Positions 37,444 to 46,505 of a DNA stretch of 64,000 nucleotides are shown piece after piece (within the stretch, counting starts at the first letter, position 1; each line of letters starts with the position of its first letter). Made by a program: the position numbers and the translations under genes. The notes under the pieces were generated by a model. The model saw only the letters and a program-made list of their open reading frames with translations, searched no databases and was not told the origin of the DNA. The stretch comes from Pseudomonas sp. ADAK18 (lineage in GTDB: Bacteria; Pseudomonadota; Gammaproteobacteria; Pseudomonadales; Pseudomonadaceae), in NCBI RefSeq assembly GCF_012935695.1, contig NZ_CP052859.1, positions 5,187,001 through 5,251,000 on the forward strand, given 5' to 3'.

Positions 37444-38169
37444 TCAGTCCAGCTTCTCGAACTTCAAATCCCAAACCCCATGCCCCAGTCGCTCGCCGCG
37501 ACGTTCGAACTTGGTGATCGGCCGCTCGGCCGGGCGCGGGACGCATTTGCCGTCTTCTGCCAGGTTGCGGTAGCCAGGGGCAACATCCATCACTTCCAGC
37601 ATGTATTCAGCGTACGGTTCCCAGTCGGTGGCCATGTGCAGAATGCCGCCGACCTTGAGCTTGCTACGCACCAGTTCCGCGAAGGAAGCCTGGACGATGC
37701 GGCGCTTGTGGTGACGGCTCTTGTGCCATGGATCCGGGAAAAACAGCATCAGGCGGTCGAGGCTGTTGTCGGCGATGCAGCGGTTGAGTACTTCAATCGC
37801 GTCGCAATCATAGACCCGCAGGTTAGTCAGGCCCTGAGTGAGCACGCCATTGAGCAGCGCGCCGACACCCGGACGGTGCACTTCAACACCTATAAAGTCC
37901 TGCTCCGGCGAGGCCGCAGCCATTTCCAGCAGGGAGTGGCCCATGCCGAAACCGATTTCCAGGGAGCGTGGGGCCGAACGGCCGAACACCTGGTCATAAT
38001 CCACTGGCGCGTCCGCCAATGGCAGGACGAACAACGGCGTGCCCTGCTCCAGGCCCTTTTGCTGGCCTTCGGTCATGCGACCGGCGCGCATCACAAAACT
38101 CTTGATGCGGCGGTGCTTGGACTCGTCGCCTTCTTCCACAGTGTTCGGCGTTTCGTTTGATTCAGTCAT
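37444..38169 (-). CDS. trmB: tRNA (guanine-N7)-methyltransferase TrmB
   Basis: A 241-residue SAM-dependent enzyme that makes m7G46 in tRNA. The motifs [18 protein letters not shown] (SAM loop, near residue 70), [16 protein letters not shown] (near 150, tRNA-binding) and [11 protein letters not shown] are family hallmarks. The ATG at 38169 is used; an upstream TTG is possible but adds only one residue. The N-terminal 40 residues are charged and poorly conserved. It follows thiG closely (9 bases), so both may be transcribed together. Confidence 0.96.
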   Translation of the reverse strand: MTESNETPNTVEEGDESKHRRIKSFVMRAGRMTEGQQKGLEQGTPLFVLPLADAPVDYDQVFGRSAPRSLEIGFGMGHSLLEMAAASPEQDFIGVEVHRPGVGALLNGVLTQGLTNLRVYDCDAIEVLNRCIADNSLDRLMLFFPDPWHKSRHHKRRIVQASFAELVRSKLKVGGILHMATDWEPYAEYMLEVMDVAPGYRNLAEDGKCVPRPAERPITKFERRGERLGHGVWDLKFEKLD

Positions 38170-38178
38170 CAATGGCTC

Positions 38179-38973
38179 TTACTTGATCAGACCATCCAGC
38201 GGCGAGGAGGCGCTGGCGTAAAGTTTTTTCGGCATACGCCCAGCGAGGTACGCCAGGCGGCCCGCGACGATCGCGTGTTTCATGGCTTCAGCCATCATGA
38301 TCGGTTGCTGCGCATGGGCGATGGCCGAGTTCATCAGCACCGCATCACAACCCAGCTCCATGGCAATGGTGGCATCGGACGCAGTGCCGACACCCGCATC
38401 CACCAGTACCGGGATCTTGGCTTCTTCGAGGATGATCTGCAGGTTGTACGGGTTGCAGATGCCCAGGCCGGAACCGATCAGACCGGCCAGCGGCATCACG
38501 GCGATACAGCCGATTTCAGCCAGTTGGCGCGCGATGATCGGGTCATCACTGGTGTAGACCATCACGTCGAAGCCTTCCTTGACCAGGGTTTCGGCGGCCT
38601 TGAGGGTTTCGATCACGTTGGGGAACAGGGTTTTCTGGTCGGCCAGCACTTCCAGCTTCACCAGGTTGTGGCCCTCGAGCAGCTCACGGGCCAGGCGGCA
38701 AGTGCGCACGGCTTCGATGGCGTCGTAGCAACCGGCCGTGTTCGGCAAGAAGGTGTAGCGCTCCGGAGACAGCACTTCGAGCAGGTTCGGCTCGCCTTCG
38801 ATCTGGCCGAGGTTGGTGCGGCGCACGGCGAAGGTGACGATCTCGGCACCTGAGGCTTCGATGGCCTGACGGGTTTCTTCCATGTCACGGTACTTGCCGG
38901 TACCCACCAGCAAACGCGACTGGTAAGTACGACCGGCCAGAACGAAGGGCTTGTCGCTACGAACGATGCTCAT
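38179..38973 (-). CDS. thiG: Thiazole synthase ThiG
   Basis: A 264-residue TIM-barrel enzyme that makes the thiamin thiazole from DXP, iminoglycine and ThiS thiocarboxylate. Family residues include [19 protein letters not shown] at the start, [16 protein letters not shown] with the Schiff-base Lys, and [18 protein letters not shown]. It lies just downstream of thiS, so the enzyme and its sulfur carrier are coexpressed. thiH/thiO and thiE are not in this window. Confidence 0.97.
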   Translation of the reverse strand: MSIVRSDKPFVLAGRTYQSRLLVGTGKYRDMEETRQAIEASGAEIVTFAVRRTNLGQIEGEPNLLEVLSPERYTFLPNTAGCYDAIEAVRTCRLARELLEGHNLVKLEVLADQKTLFPNVIETLKAAETLVKEGFDVMVYTSDDPIIARQLAEIGCIAVMPLAGLIGSGLGICNPYNLQIILEEAKIPVLVDAGVGTASDATIAMELGCDAVLMNSAIAHAQQPIMMAEAMKHAIVAGRLAYLAGRMPKKLYASASSPLDGLIK

Positions 38974-39038
38974 GGGAAATCCTCGAAATGGGGTGAGGTT
39001 CTGCAGAATGCGGGTGGGCGCGCTTGAGCGCCGGACGG

Positions 39039-39239
39039 CTAGCCGCCGCCGATGGCGTGGACCACTTCGACCTGATCACCCTCGGTAAGCGCGGTCTCGG
39101 CGTGCTGGCTACGCGGGACGATATCCTGGTTGAGCTCCACTGCGACGCGACGTCCGGTCAAGTCCAGACGGGTCAGCAGGGCCGCAACGGTTTCACCGTC
39201 GGGCAGTTCAAAGGATTCGCCGTTCAACTGAATGCGCAT
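39039..39239 (-). CDS. thiS: Sulfur carrier protein ThiS
   Basis: A 66-residue ubiquitin-fold protein that ends in the required Gly-Gly (HAIGGG), which is thiocarboxylated and donates sulfur to ThiG. It starts [20 protein letters not shown] and has the same length as known ThiS proteins. The open frame extends upstream by about 1 kb, but that part is not ThiS-like. The gene lies 65 bases before thiG. Expression is probably shared with thiG and trmB. Confidence 0.93.
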   Translation of the reverse strand: MRIQLNGESFELPDGETVAALLTRLDLTGRRVAVELNQDIVPRSQHAETALTEGDQVEVVHAIGGG

Positions 39240-39310
39240 GCCACGGGCCGCCATCGTTTTTAGGGGCCAGCATTCTAGCCCGATCGACGTTGTTGACCCA
39301 AGCCCCTTGG

Positions 39311-39688
39311 TCAGGCGACCTGCAAGCGCCAGGCGGTGAGGCCAAGGCAGAACCAGCCGACCAGAAACGCCAGGCCGCCAAACGGGGTAATGATGCCCAG
39401 CTTGCCGATACCGGTGGTGGTCAGCAGGTACAGACTGCCGGAGAACAGCAAGATGCCCACGGCAAACGATACACCTGCCCAGGTAACCAACCGGCCGGGA
39501 ATGTGCGCTGCCAGCAACGCCACGCCAAACAGGGCTAGGGCGTGTACCAGTTGGTAAGTCACACCGGTGTGGAAAATCGCCAGGTAGTCGGCGCTCAAGC
39601 GACTTTTCAAGCCGTGGGCAGCAAACGCACCGAGCGCGACACCCGTAAAACCGAAAAAGGCAGCCAGCATCAGAAAGCCACGCAGCAT
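39311..39688 (-). CDS. DUF423 small membrane protein (YgdD-like)
   Basis: A 125-residue protein with four membrane helices. The family start MLRGFLMLAAFFGFTGVALGAFAAHGLKSRL and the GRLVTWAGVSFAVGILLFSGSLYLL segment match DUF423. Its role is unknown. It is divergent from mtgA, and a perfect -10 hexamer is found between the two. Confidence 0.88.
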   Translation of the reverse strand: MLRGFLMLAAFFGFTGVALGAFAAHGLKSRLSADYLAIFHTGVTYQLVHALALFGVALLAAHIPGRLVTWAGVSFAVGILLFSGSLYLLTTTGIGKLGIITPFGGLAFLVGWFCLGLTAWRLQVA

Positions 39689-39723
39689 GAGGAACTCCAG
39701 TCAGACTCATTAGACAGTGTCTG

Positions 39724-39729
39724 TATAAT
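39724..39729 (+). promoter_or_regulatory. mtgA: Likely -10 element for mtgA
   Basis: A perfect TATAAT lies 34 bases before the mtgA ATG. The -35 at the expected spacing is weak (TCAGAC at 39701-39706). It could also serve an untranslated RNA start near 39735. Confidence 0.45.
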
Positions 39730-39762
39730 GGCCCGCTCAAACGCTCCGGCCAAGCCATCTCT

Positions 39763-40485
39763 ATGCTGCGTCTCCTCTTCAGTCGTTTTCTCAAAGCCGT
39801 GAAATGGTTCGCCATCGCCAGCGTTTTGCTGGTGCTGCTGTTTCGTGTGGTGCCACCGCCGGGGACAGCGCTGATGGTCGAGCGCAAGGTTGAATCCTGG
39901 ATCGACGGCGAGCCCATTGACCTGCAGCACACCTGGAAACCGTGGGATGAAATCTCCGACGACCTGAAAGTGGCGGTCATGGCCGGTGAAGACCAACGCT
40001 TTCCCGAGCATTGGGGCTTTGATTTCGGCGCGATCCAGGCGGCGTTGCTGCATAACGAACGCGGCGGATCGATTCGCGGTGCCAGCACCCTGAGCCAGCA
40101 GGTGTCGAAGAACCTGTTTCTGTGGGCTGGTCGCAGTTGGTTGCGCAAGGGACTGGAGGCCTGGTTTACCGGGCTGATCGAGGTGCTTTGGCCCAAGCAA
40201 CGGATTCTCGAGGTGTATCTCAACAGCGTGGAGTGGGATGAAGGCGTGTTTGGTGCAGAAGCGGCGGCGCGGCATCACTTTGGAGTGAGCGCGAAGGCCC
40301 TGACCCGTCAGCAGGCCAGCTATCTGGCGGCGGTATTGCCTAACCCACGGGTGTGGAGTGCCAGCCATCCGACGTCTTATGTGTCGCAGCGCGCTGGTTG
40401 GATTCGGCGACAGATGAGCCAGTTGGGCGGAGATAGCTACCTGATCGGGCTCAATGATTCGCGCAAGGCGCCTTGGGCGGATTGA
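39763..40485 (+). CDS. mtgA: Monofunctional peptidoglycan glycosyltransferase
   Basis: A 240-residue inner-membrane enzyme polymerising glycan strands from lipid II. A single membrane anchor at about residues 15-35 (WFAIASVLLVLLFRVVPPPG) is followed by a GT51 domain: the catalytic Glu in MAGEDQRFPEHWGFDF near residue 85, then RGASTLSQQVSKNLFLWAGR. No transpeptidase domain is present, so it is monofunctional. It is divergent from DUF423 and convergent with rpoH through a terminator. Confidence 0.96.
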   Translation: MLRLLFSRFLKAVKWFAIASVLLVLLFRVVPPPGTALMVERKVESWIDGEPIDLQHTWKPWDEISDDLKVAVMAGEDQRFPEHWGFDFGAIQAALLHNERGGSIRGASTLSQQVSKNLFLWAGRSWLRKGLEAWFTGLIEVLWPKQRILEVYLNSVEWDEGVFGAEAAARHHFGVSAKALTRQQASYLAAVLPNPRVWSASHPTSYVSQRAGWIRRQMSQLGGDSYLIGLNDSRKAPWAD

Positions 40486-40521
40486 CCTGTACTGGATATC
40501 CAACTGCAGAACCCGAATTAA

Positions 40522-40614
40522 TTGTGGGAGCGGGCTTGCCTGCGATGGGGGCCTGCCAATCAACATATTTGCTGAATGACACACCGCTATCGCAGGCAAG
40601 CCAGCTCCCACGTT
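40522..40614. repeat. REPIN-like repeat after mtgA
   Basis: Two inverted copies of the GTGGGAGCGGGCTTGCCTGCG repeat, 40522 outward and ending at 40614, surround a loop (CAATCAACATATTTGCTGAATG) that is AT-rich and weakly paired. It precedes the rpoH terminator. Confidence 0.9.
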
Positions 40615-40652
40615 GGGCTGTGCTGGATTTGAAGCTTTCGAACACAAACAAA

Positions 40653-40685
40653 AATGCCCCGACCTTTCGATCGGGGCATTTTTTT
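40653..40685. terminator. rpoH: Intrinsic terminator, bidirectional, between mtgA and rpoH
   Basis: AATGCCCCGA (40653-40662) pairs with TCGGGGCATT (40671-40680) around an 8-base loop; T-runs flank it (A-rich to the left, T6 to the right), so it can end transcripts from both directions. Confidence 0.9.
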
Positions 40686-40701
40686 GTACGTTCGCCGCGT
40701 T

Positions 40702-41556
40702 TTAGGCGGCGATCGATAGCTTCAGCTTGTTCATCGCACTTTTCTCGAGCTGACGAATCCGCTCGGCCGATACGTTGTACTTCTGCGCCAGGTCGTGCAG
40801 CGTGGCTTTTTCTTCTGCCAGCCAGCGCTGGTAGAGGATGTCACGGCTACGGTCGTCCAGCACTTCAAGTGCTTCGTGCAGGTTGTGGTTGGAGTTGTCA
40901 CTCCAGTCGGCGTCTTCCAGTTGACGTGCCGGGTCGTACCGGTGGTCTTCCAGGTAGTTGGCCGGTGATTGGAAGGCACTGTCGTCGTCCGCTTCTGCGG
41001 CCGGGTCGAAGGCCATGTCATGGCCGGTCAGGCGACTTTCCATCTCGCGCACTTCACGAGGCTCTACACCGAGGCTTTCCGCCACGCGATGCACTTCTTC
41101 GTTGTTCAGCCACGCCAGACGCTTCTTCTGGCTGCGCAGGTTAAAGAACAGTTTGCGCTGGGCCTTGGTGGTCGCGACTTTCACAATGCGCCAGTTGCGC
41201 AGGATGAACTCGTGAATTTCCGCCTTGATCCAGTGCACAGCAAACGATACGAGGCGCACACCCATTTCCGGATTGAAGCGCTTCACGGCTTTCATCAGGC
41301 CAACGTTACCTTCCTGAATCAGGTCAGCCTGGGCCAGGCCGTAGCCGGAATAGCTACGGGCAATATGTACAACAAAACGCAGGTGGGCGAGCACCATCTG
41401 CCGAGCCGCCCCCAAATCCTGCTCATAGTAGAGACTCTCGGCCAGTTCACGCTCCTGCTCGGGCGTCAGCAAAGGAATGCTGTTGACCGTGTGCACATAG
41501 GCCTCCAGGTTTGCGCCTGGGACCAGTGCATATGCAGGTTGCAAAGAAGTGGTCAT
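40702..41556 (-). CDS. rpoH: Heat-shock sigma factor RpoH (sigma-32)
   Basis: A 284-residue sigma-70-family protein. It starts [20 protein letters not shown]; region 2 is [19 protein letters not shown], the RpoH box is [14 protein letters not shown] near residue 130, and the region-4 helix-turn-helix near the end has [20 protein letters not shown]. It directs transcription of chaperones and proteases and in pseudomonads is needed for heat-shock response. The upstream open frame is not RpoH-like. Its promoter and leader contain a recognisable extracytoplasmic-stress promoter. Confidence 0.97.
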   Translation of the reverse strand: MTTSLQPAYALVPGANLEAYVHTVNSIPLLTPEQERELAESLYYEQDLGAARQMVLAHLRFVVHIARSYSGYGLAQADLIQEGNVGLMKAVKRFNPEMGVRLVSFAVHWIKAEIHEFILRNWRIVKVATTKAQRKLFFNLRSQKKRLAWLNNEEVHRVAESLGVEPREVREMESRLTGHDMAFDPAAEADDDSAFQSPANYLEDHRYDPARQLEDADWSDNSNHNLHEALEVLDDRSRDILYQRWLAEEKATLHDLAQKYNVSAERIRQLEKSAMNKLKLSIAA

Positions 41557-41607
41557 ACGAAAAAACCTCCGACTCACATAACTCGTGCTTTTCAGCACTG
41601 CGAAAAA

Positions 41608-41633
41608 TTGACCGAGAACCGTAGGACAAGTTC
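41608..41633 (-). promoter_or_regulatory. rpoH: AlgU/RpoE-type promoter upstream of rpoH
   Basis: On the minus strand, GAACTT (41633 down to 41628) is followed after 16 bases by TCAA (41611 down to 41608). This matches the GAACTT-N16/17-TCnnA form of envelope-stress sigma factor promoters. In P. aeruginosa rpoH is transcribed in part by AlgU (RpoE). The predicted RNA leader carries a GTGCT-GAAA-AGCAC hairpin at 41585-41598. The match is by eye. Confidence 0.7.
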
Positions 41634-41686
41634 CCTAAACCACTAACACGGCCAATAGAAACGAAACCACATTAATCTGACATTAA

Positions 41687-42709
41687 CTACTTCGGTGCCA
41701 GCTCACGTAAATGCCGTGCGACCGCAATCCAAGCACCGATATACCCCAACAACACCGCGCCAAGCAAGAGCGACAGACCGTCGGCAAACGGCACACCGGC
41801 CAAGGCAAAATCACTGCCATACAAACCAGCCAGCCCGACCACTGCGTCGTTCAGCCAATCCAGGCCGAATGCCAACACACCCCAGGACAAGATCCCGGCA
41901 CCAAAGCCATACAACGCGCCCATATACAGAAACGGACGACGTACATAGCTGTCCGTACCGCCAACCAGTTTAATCACTTCTATCTCGGTGCGACGGTTTT
42001 CAATATGAAGACGAATGGTATTGCCTATCACCAAAAGTAATGCAGAAACCAGCAGCACCGTCAGACCGAAGACAAACCGGTCGCCCAGCTTGAGAATGGC
42101 CGCCAGACGCTCAACCCAGACTAGATCAAGTTGCGCCTGTTGTACCTTGGGCATCTCTGCGAGTTTTTGTCGCAGGGCTTCAAGGGTCGACTTGTCGACT
42201 TCATTGGGCGTCACCAGCACTACGCCGGGCAGCGGGTTTTGTGGCAACTCCTTGAGCGCCTCACCCAGGCCGGACTGCTGCTGGAACTCTTCCAACGCCT
42301 GATCACGACTGATGTATTCAGCAGCGGCTACACCAGGAAGGCCCTTGATCTCTTCAACCAGAGCCTCGCCTTCCTTGGAACTGGCATCCAGGTTCAAGTA
42401 CAGGGAAATCTGCGCCGCCCGCTGCCAGGAACCGCCAAGGCGCTCCACATTATTAAGCAACAGCGACAAGCCCATCGGCAGGCTCAAGGCTACGGCCATC
42501 ACCAGACAGGTGAAAAAGCTGCCTATCGGCTGCTTGCCCAGGCGACGCAGGCTGTCCAGCAAGCTGGCGCGGTGACTTTCGATCCAGGCTCGCACCAAGG
42601 TGCCGAAGTCCGGGCCGTCGTCTTCGTCGCGCTTTTTCTTTTGCGGTTGCGGGTCGGCCGGTTTAGGCGCAACGCGTTCTGAAACTTTTGGGCTGCGTGT
42701 CGCACTCAT
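41687..42709 (-). CDS. ftsX: Cell-division membrane protein FtsX
   Basis: A 340-residue permease-like protein. The N-terminus (about 70 residues, basic/charged) is cytoplasmic; one membrane helix is near residue 65-85 (FFTCLVMAVALSLPMGLSLLLNN), then the large extracellular loop with ELPQNPLPGVVLVTPNEVDK, then three helices towards the C-terminus. With FtsE it governs peptidoglycan hydrolase activity and divisome assembly. The start overlaps the ftsE stop (ATGA). It is the last gene of ftsY-ftsE-ftsX. Confidence 0.95.
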   Translation of the reverse strand: MSATRSPKVSERVAPKPADPQPQKKKRDEDDGPDFGTLVRAWIESHRASLLDSLRRLGKQPIGSFFTCLVMAVALSLPMGLSLLLNNVERLGGSWQRAAQISLYLNLDASSKEGEALVEEIKGLPGVAAAEYISRDQALEEFQQQSGLGEALKELPQNPLPGVVLVTPNEVDKSTLEALRQKLAEMPKVQQAQLDLVWVERLAAILKLGDRFVFGLTVLLVSALLLVIGNTIRLHIENRRTEIEVIKLVGGTDSYVRRPFLYMGALYGFGAGILSWGVLAFGLDWLNDAVVGLAGLYGSDFALAGVPFADGLSLLLGAVLLGYIGAWIAVARHLRELAPK

Positions 42710-43377
42710 ACCCCAGCCTCCCCGTCACCGATCAGACGACCGCGTTGCAGTGTCAGCATGCGATGACGCATACGGGCGATCAACGCCAGATCGTGACTGG
42801 CGATCAGCACACTGGTACCCAGGCGGTTGATGTCTTCGAACACACCCATGATTTCTGCCGCCAGGCGTGGATCAAGGTTACCGGTGGGCTCATCCGCCAG
42901 CAGCAGGGCCGGACGATGGACGATGGCGCGGGCGATGCCGACGCGCTGTTGCTGGCCGGTGGACAGATCGCCAGGGTACAGGTCGGTTTTGTCCGACAGC
43001 GCCACGCGCTCCAGGGCCGAATCCACGCGCTTGATGATTTCTGCCTTGGACAGCCCGAGAATCTGCAAAGGCAAGGCGATGTTATTGAACACCGTGCGAT
43101 CAAACAGCAACTGGTGGTTCTGGAATACCACGCCAATCTGACGGCGCAAAAACGGGATTTGCGCATTACTGATGGTGGACAGATCTTGCCCAGCCAGCAG
43201 CAATTTGCCAGTGGAGGGTCGCTCCATGGCCAGCAGCAGGCGCAACAACGTACTTTTACCGGCACCCGAATGGCCGGTAACAAACAAGAATTCGCCACGA
43301 CGCACCCGGAAACTCAGCTCATGCAAGCCGACATGCCCGTTGGCGTAGCGTTTACCGACCTGTTCGAAACGAATCAT
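42706..43377 (-). CDS. ftsE: Cell-division ATP-binding protein FtsE
   Basis: A 223-residue ABC ATPase: Walker A GHSGAGKSTLLRLL near residue 35, signature LSTGQQQRVGIARAIV near 136, Walker B LLLADEPTGNLD near 160, and the H-loop in VLIASHDLALI. It pairs with FtsX in the membrane to regulate cell-wall hydrolysis at the septum. It starts at the stop of ftsY (four-base overlap) and ends in ftsX. Confidence 0.97.
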   Translation of the reverse strand: MIRFEQVGKRYANGHVGLHELSFRVRRGEFLFVTGHSGAGKSTLLRLLLAMERPSTGKLLLAGQDLSTISNAQIPFLRRQIGVVFQNHQLLFDRTVFNNIALPLQILGLSKAEIIKRVDSALERVALSDKTDLYPGDLSTGQQQRVGIARAIVHRPALLLADEPTGNLDPRLAAEIMGVFEDINRLGTSVLIASHDLALIARMRHRMLTLQRGRLIGDGEAGV

Positions 43378-44795
43378 GAACGCTCCCGCTCGGCAAAGAG
43401 TGCCTGTACAAAGGGTTCTGCTTCAAAAGTGCGCAGATCATCGATGCCTTCACCGACGCCGATGTAACGAATCGGCAACCCGAACTGCTTGGCCAGGGCG
43501 AAGATCACACCGCCTTTGGCCGTGCCGTCGAGCTTAGTCAATGCCAGGCCGGTCAGTTGGACCGTCTGGTGGAATTGTTTGGCCTGGCTGATGGCGTTCT
43601 GGCCCGTACCGGCGTCCAACACCAGCAGAACCTCGTGCGGTGCGTCGGCGTCCAGCTTGCCGATGACCCGGCGCACCTTCTTCAACTCTTCCATCAAGTT
43701 GTCTTTGGTGTGCAGGCGACCGGCGGTATCGGCGATCAGTACGTCAATGTTACGAGCCTTGGCAGCCTGCACCGCATCAAAGATCACCGACGCGGAATCG
43801 GCGCCAGTGTGCTGGGCGATCACCGGGATCTTGTTGCGCTCGCCCCAGACCTGGAGCTGCTCTACGGCTGCAGCGCGGAAGGTGTCACCGGCGGCAAGCA
43901 TGACTTTCTTGCCTTCCAGTTGCAGCTTCTTGGCCAGCTTGCCGATGGTGGTGGTCTTGCCGGCACCGTTGACGCCAACTACCAGGATCACAAAAGGCTT
44001 GTTCTGCGAAGCAATGACCAGCGGCGCTTCCACCGGCTTGAGCATGGCGGCCAGCTCGGCCTGCAGGGACTTGTAGAGCGCATCGGCGTCGGTCAGTTGC
44101 TTGCGCGCGACCTTCTGGGTCAGGCTCTGGATGATCACGGCGGTGGCCTCGACACCCACGTCTGCGGTCAGCAAGCGGGTTTCGATGTCTTCCAGCAGTT
44201 CGTCATCGATAATTTTTTTGCCCAGGAACAGGCTGGCCATGCCTTCGCCAATGCTGGCGCTGGTCTTGCTCAGGCCTTGCTTGAGGCGGGCGAAGAAACC
44301 GGTTTTGCTGATTTCGGTGGGAGCCATTGGCTCCTCAACGACAGCGGGGGCAGCGACAACAATTGGCGCGACGACAGGCTCGGCCACCACCGGAACAGGC
44401 GCTTCAATGACTGGCGGCTCTTCAACCACAACCTGGACTGGCTCCACGACGGCCGGAATCGGCGGCGTCACATGCTCGGCCTGCTCATCTTCGACCAGTG
44501 CCACCGGTTCTTCCGCCACCGGCAAGACCAGCCACGGCTTATGCTCAGGCTCAGGCGCGACTTCCGGCTCCGGCTCAATCACCGGCTGCAACACCGGCTC
44601 AGCCATCGGCAACACCACCGGGGCCGGCACTTCGGCAACCGGCTCGGCCTCTACTACCGGCTCAGGAATCGGTTCAGGTTGAACCTGTGGCTGTTCAACG
44701 ACGGTTTCCTGCGGCTTTTTGCGCAGCCATCCGAACAGGCCTTTCTTCTCGCCAGCCGCAGCTGGGGTCTTCTTGTCGTCGTTGGAACCAAACAT
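43374..44795 (-). CDS. ftsY: Signal recognition particle receptor FtsY
   Basis: A 473-residue SRP receptor. The first 180 residues form an acidic, Pro/Val/Glu-rich region with repeats such as VVEEPPVIEAPVPVVAEPV, the membrane-docking part that varies among bacteria. The NG domain follows: GVNGAGKTTTIGKLAKKL (G1), DTFRAAAVEQLQVW, DTAGRLHTK (G3) and LTKLDGTAKGG (G4). It receives ribosome-SRP complexes for membrane protein insertion. It is the first gene of ftsY-ftsE-ftsX on this strand. Confidence 0.96.
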   Translation of the reverse strand: MFGSNDDKKTPAAAGEKKGLFGWLRKKPQETVVEQPQVQPEPIPEPVVEAEPVAEVPAPVVLPMAEPVLQPVIEPEPEVAPEPEHKPWLVLPVAEEPVALVEDEQAEHVTPPIPAVVEPVQVVVEEPPVIEAPVPVVAEPVVAPIVVAAPAVVEEPMAPTEISKTGFFARLKQGLSKTSASIGEGMASLFLGKKIIDDELLEDIETRLLTADVGVEATAVIIQSLTQKVARKQLTDADALYKSLQAELAAMLKPVEAPLVIASQNKPFVILVVGVNGAGKTTTIGKLAKKLQLEGKKVMLAAGDTFRAAAVEQLQVWGERNKIPVIAQHTGADSASVIFDAVQAAKARNIDVLIADTAGRLHTKDNLMEELKKVRRVIGKLDADAPHEVLLVLDAGTGQNAISQAKQFHQTVQLTGLALTKLDGTAKGGVIFALAKQFGLPIRYIGVGEGIDDLRTFEAEPFVQALFAERERS

Positions 44796-45149
44796 GGAGG
44801 ACGGCTATCTCAAGGTAGCGATGCGCCAAGGGGGCGCCTCGGTAAATAAAATTCGATGCAGAACAGACTGTTTTTTAGCCAGCTTGTTCATGCGCAACAT
44901 TGTGTGAGGCGAAAAATAAGGCCTCAACAAATCGATTCAATATAGGACTGAAGCGATAAAATCGGCGAAAAGTGGAAGATTGTCGGGGAAACCCACCGCT
45001 AACTCCATCATTCCTACGACTGGATCCGAAGCGATAAGGCAGCCCCAGGTCTCATAGCCGTGGCCGCCAGTAAATCGGATCAGTATCCTAGCACCTCCTC
45101 GCCCGCCGACGCTAAGACCAAGCGGGCAGCTCAACAGGTTTAAAAACGA
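44796..45149. other. Intergenic region between divergent ftsY and the M16 peptidase genes
   Basis: About 350 bases without a convincing gene. A 65-codon minus-strand frame exists but begins at TTG and resembles nothing known. Promoters for ftsY and for the M16 genes must lie here, but I see no good -35/-10 pair. There is no palindromic repeat, which is unusual for a gap this size in the window. Confidence 0.5.
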
Positions 45150-46505
45150 ATGAATGCTCTAGCCCGCCGCGCCGCAGGCCTGCTGCTCAGCACAGTTTGT
45201 CTGCCCCTTTCAGCCTTGGCTGCCGACCCACAACCCACCCACGAATTCACCCTGGACAACGGCCTCAAGGTCGTCGTGCGCGAAGACCATCGCGCCCCAG
45301 TAGTGGTTTCCCAGGTCTGGTACAAGGTCGGCTCCAGCTATGAAACCCCGGGCCAGACCGGTTTGTCCCACGCTCTTGAGCACATGATGTTCAAAGGCAG
45401 CGCAAAGGTCGGCCCTGGCCAGGCCTCGCTGATCCTGCGGGACCTGGGTGCCGAAGAAAACGCATTCACCAGCGACGACTACACCGCCTACTATCAGGTG
45501 CTGGCCCGTGATCGTCTGGGTGTCGCCTTTGAGCTGGAAGCCGACCGCATGGCCAGTCTGCGCCTGCCGGCCGACGAGTTCAGCCGCGAGATCGAGGTCA
45601 TCAAGGAAGAGCGCCGCCTGCGCACCGACGACAACCCGATGTCCAAGGCCTACGAGCGCTTCAAGGCCATGGCTTACCCGGCCAGCGGCTACCACACGCC
45701 GACCATCGGCTGGATGGCCGACCTGGACCGCATGAAGGTCGAAGAGCTGCGCCACTGGTACCAATCCTGGTACGTGCCGAATAACGCCACGCTGGTGGTG
45801 GTCGGTGACGTGACCCCGGATGAAGTCAAAACCCTGGCCCAGCGCTACTTCGGCCCGATCCCCAAGCGTGACGTGCCTCCAGCCAAGATCCCCCTGGAAC
45901 TGGCCGAGCCCGGCGAACGCCTGTTGACCATGCACGTGCAGACTCAACTGCCGAGCGTGATTCTCGGCTTTAACGTACCGAGCCTGGCTACCACCGAAGA
46001 CAAACGCTCGGTCAACGCCCTGCGCTTGATTTCAGCACTGCTGGACGGCGGTTACAGCGCGCGAATCCCGACTCAACTGGAACGCGGTGAAGAATTGGTC
46101 TCCGGCGCTTCGTCCAGCTACGACGCCTACACCCGGGGTGATAGCCTGTTCACCCTGTCCGCCACACCGAACCAGCAGAAGAAGAAAACCGTTGCACAGG
46201 CCGAAGCTGGTCTGTGGCGCCTGCTGGATGAGTTGAAAGCCAAGCCACCGACCGCCGATGAGCTGGAGCGCATCCGTGCCCAAGTCATCGCCGGCGTGGT
46301 CTACGAGCGCGACTCTATTACCAGCCAAGCCACCGCCATCGGTTCTCTGGAGACGGTCGGCCTGTCCTGGAAGCTCATGGACACGGAACTGGCCGAGCTG
46401 CAAAGCGTGACCGCCGAAGATATCCAGAAAGCTGCACGCACCTATTTCACCCGCGAACGTCTCAGCGTCGCCCATGTTCTGCCTGAGGAGACCGCTCATG
46501 AGTGA
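45150..46505 (+). CDS. M16-family zinc metallopeptidase (catalytic subunit)
   Basis: A 451-residue pitrilysin-family peptidase with a signal peptide (AGLLLSTVCLPLSALA, cleavage near 25). The inverted zinc motif HxxEH is intact: HALEH at residues 74-78 in GLSHALEHMMFKG, and the downstream acidic helix is in RDLGAEENAFTSDDYTAYY. It is therefore active and periplasmic. It overlaps the next gene, which encodes a second M16-like protein without this motif. In such pairs one subunit binds zinc and the other contributes substrate contacts. The substrate is unknown. Confidence 0.9.
   Translation: MNALARRAAGLLLSTVCLPLSALAADPQPTHEFTLDNGLKVVVREDHRAPVVVSQVWYKVGSSYETPGQTGLSHALEHMMFKGSAKVGPGQASLILRDLGAEENAFTSDDYTAYYQVLARDRLGVAFELEADRMASLRLPADEFSREIEVIKEERRLRTDDNPMSKAYERFKAMAYPASGYHTPTIGWMADLDRMKVEELRHWYQSWYVPNNATLVVVGDVTPDEVKTLAQRYFGPIPKRDVPPAKIPLELAEPGERLLTMHVQTQLPSVILGFNVPSLATTEDKRSVNALRLISALLDGGYSARIPTQLERGEELVSGASSSYDAYTRGDSLFTLSATPNQQKKKTVAQAEAGLWRLLDELKAKPPTADELERIRAQVIAGVVYERDSITSQATAIGSLETVGLSWKLMDTELAELQSVTAEDIQKAARTYFTRERLSVAHVLPEETAHE

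Noticed and set aside
39715..39740. Possible LexA box (CTGTATAATG)
   Set aside because: The second half does not fit the CTG-N10-CAG pattern; TATAAT here is better read as a -10.
39240..40223. Upstream extension of thiS on the minus strand
   Set aside because: ThiS is complete at 66 residues; the extra codons lie antisense to mtgA and through the DUF423 gene.
40653..40685. Possible small regulatory RNA at the mtgA-rpoH junction
   Set aside because: The only clear element is a short hairpin with flanking A/T runs, which is a terminator; no promoter for an independent RNA is seen.
44937..45134. A 65-codon minus-strand frame upstream of ftsY
   Set aside because: It starts with TTG, has no ribosome site and no known relative, and seems chance.
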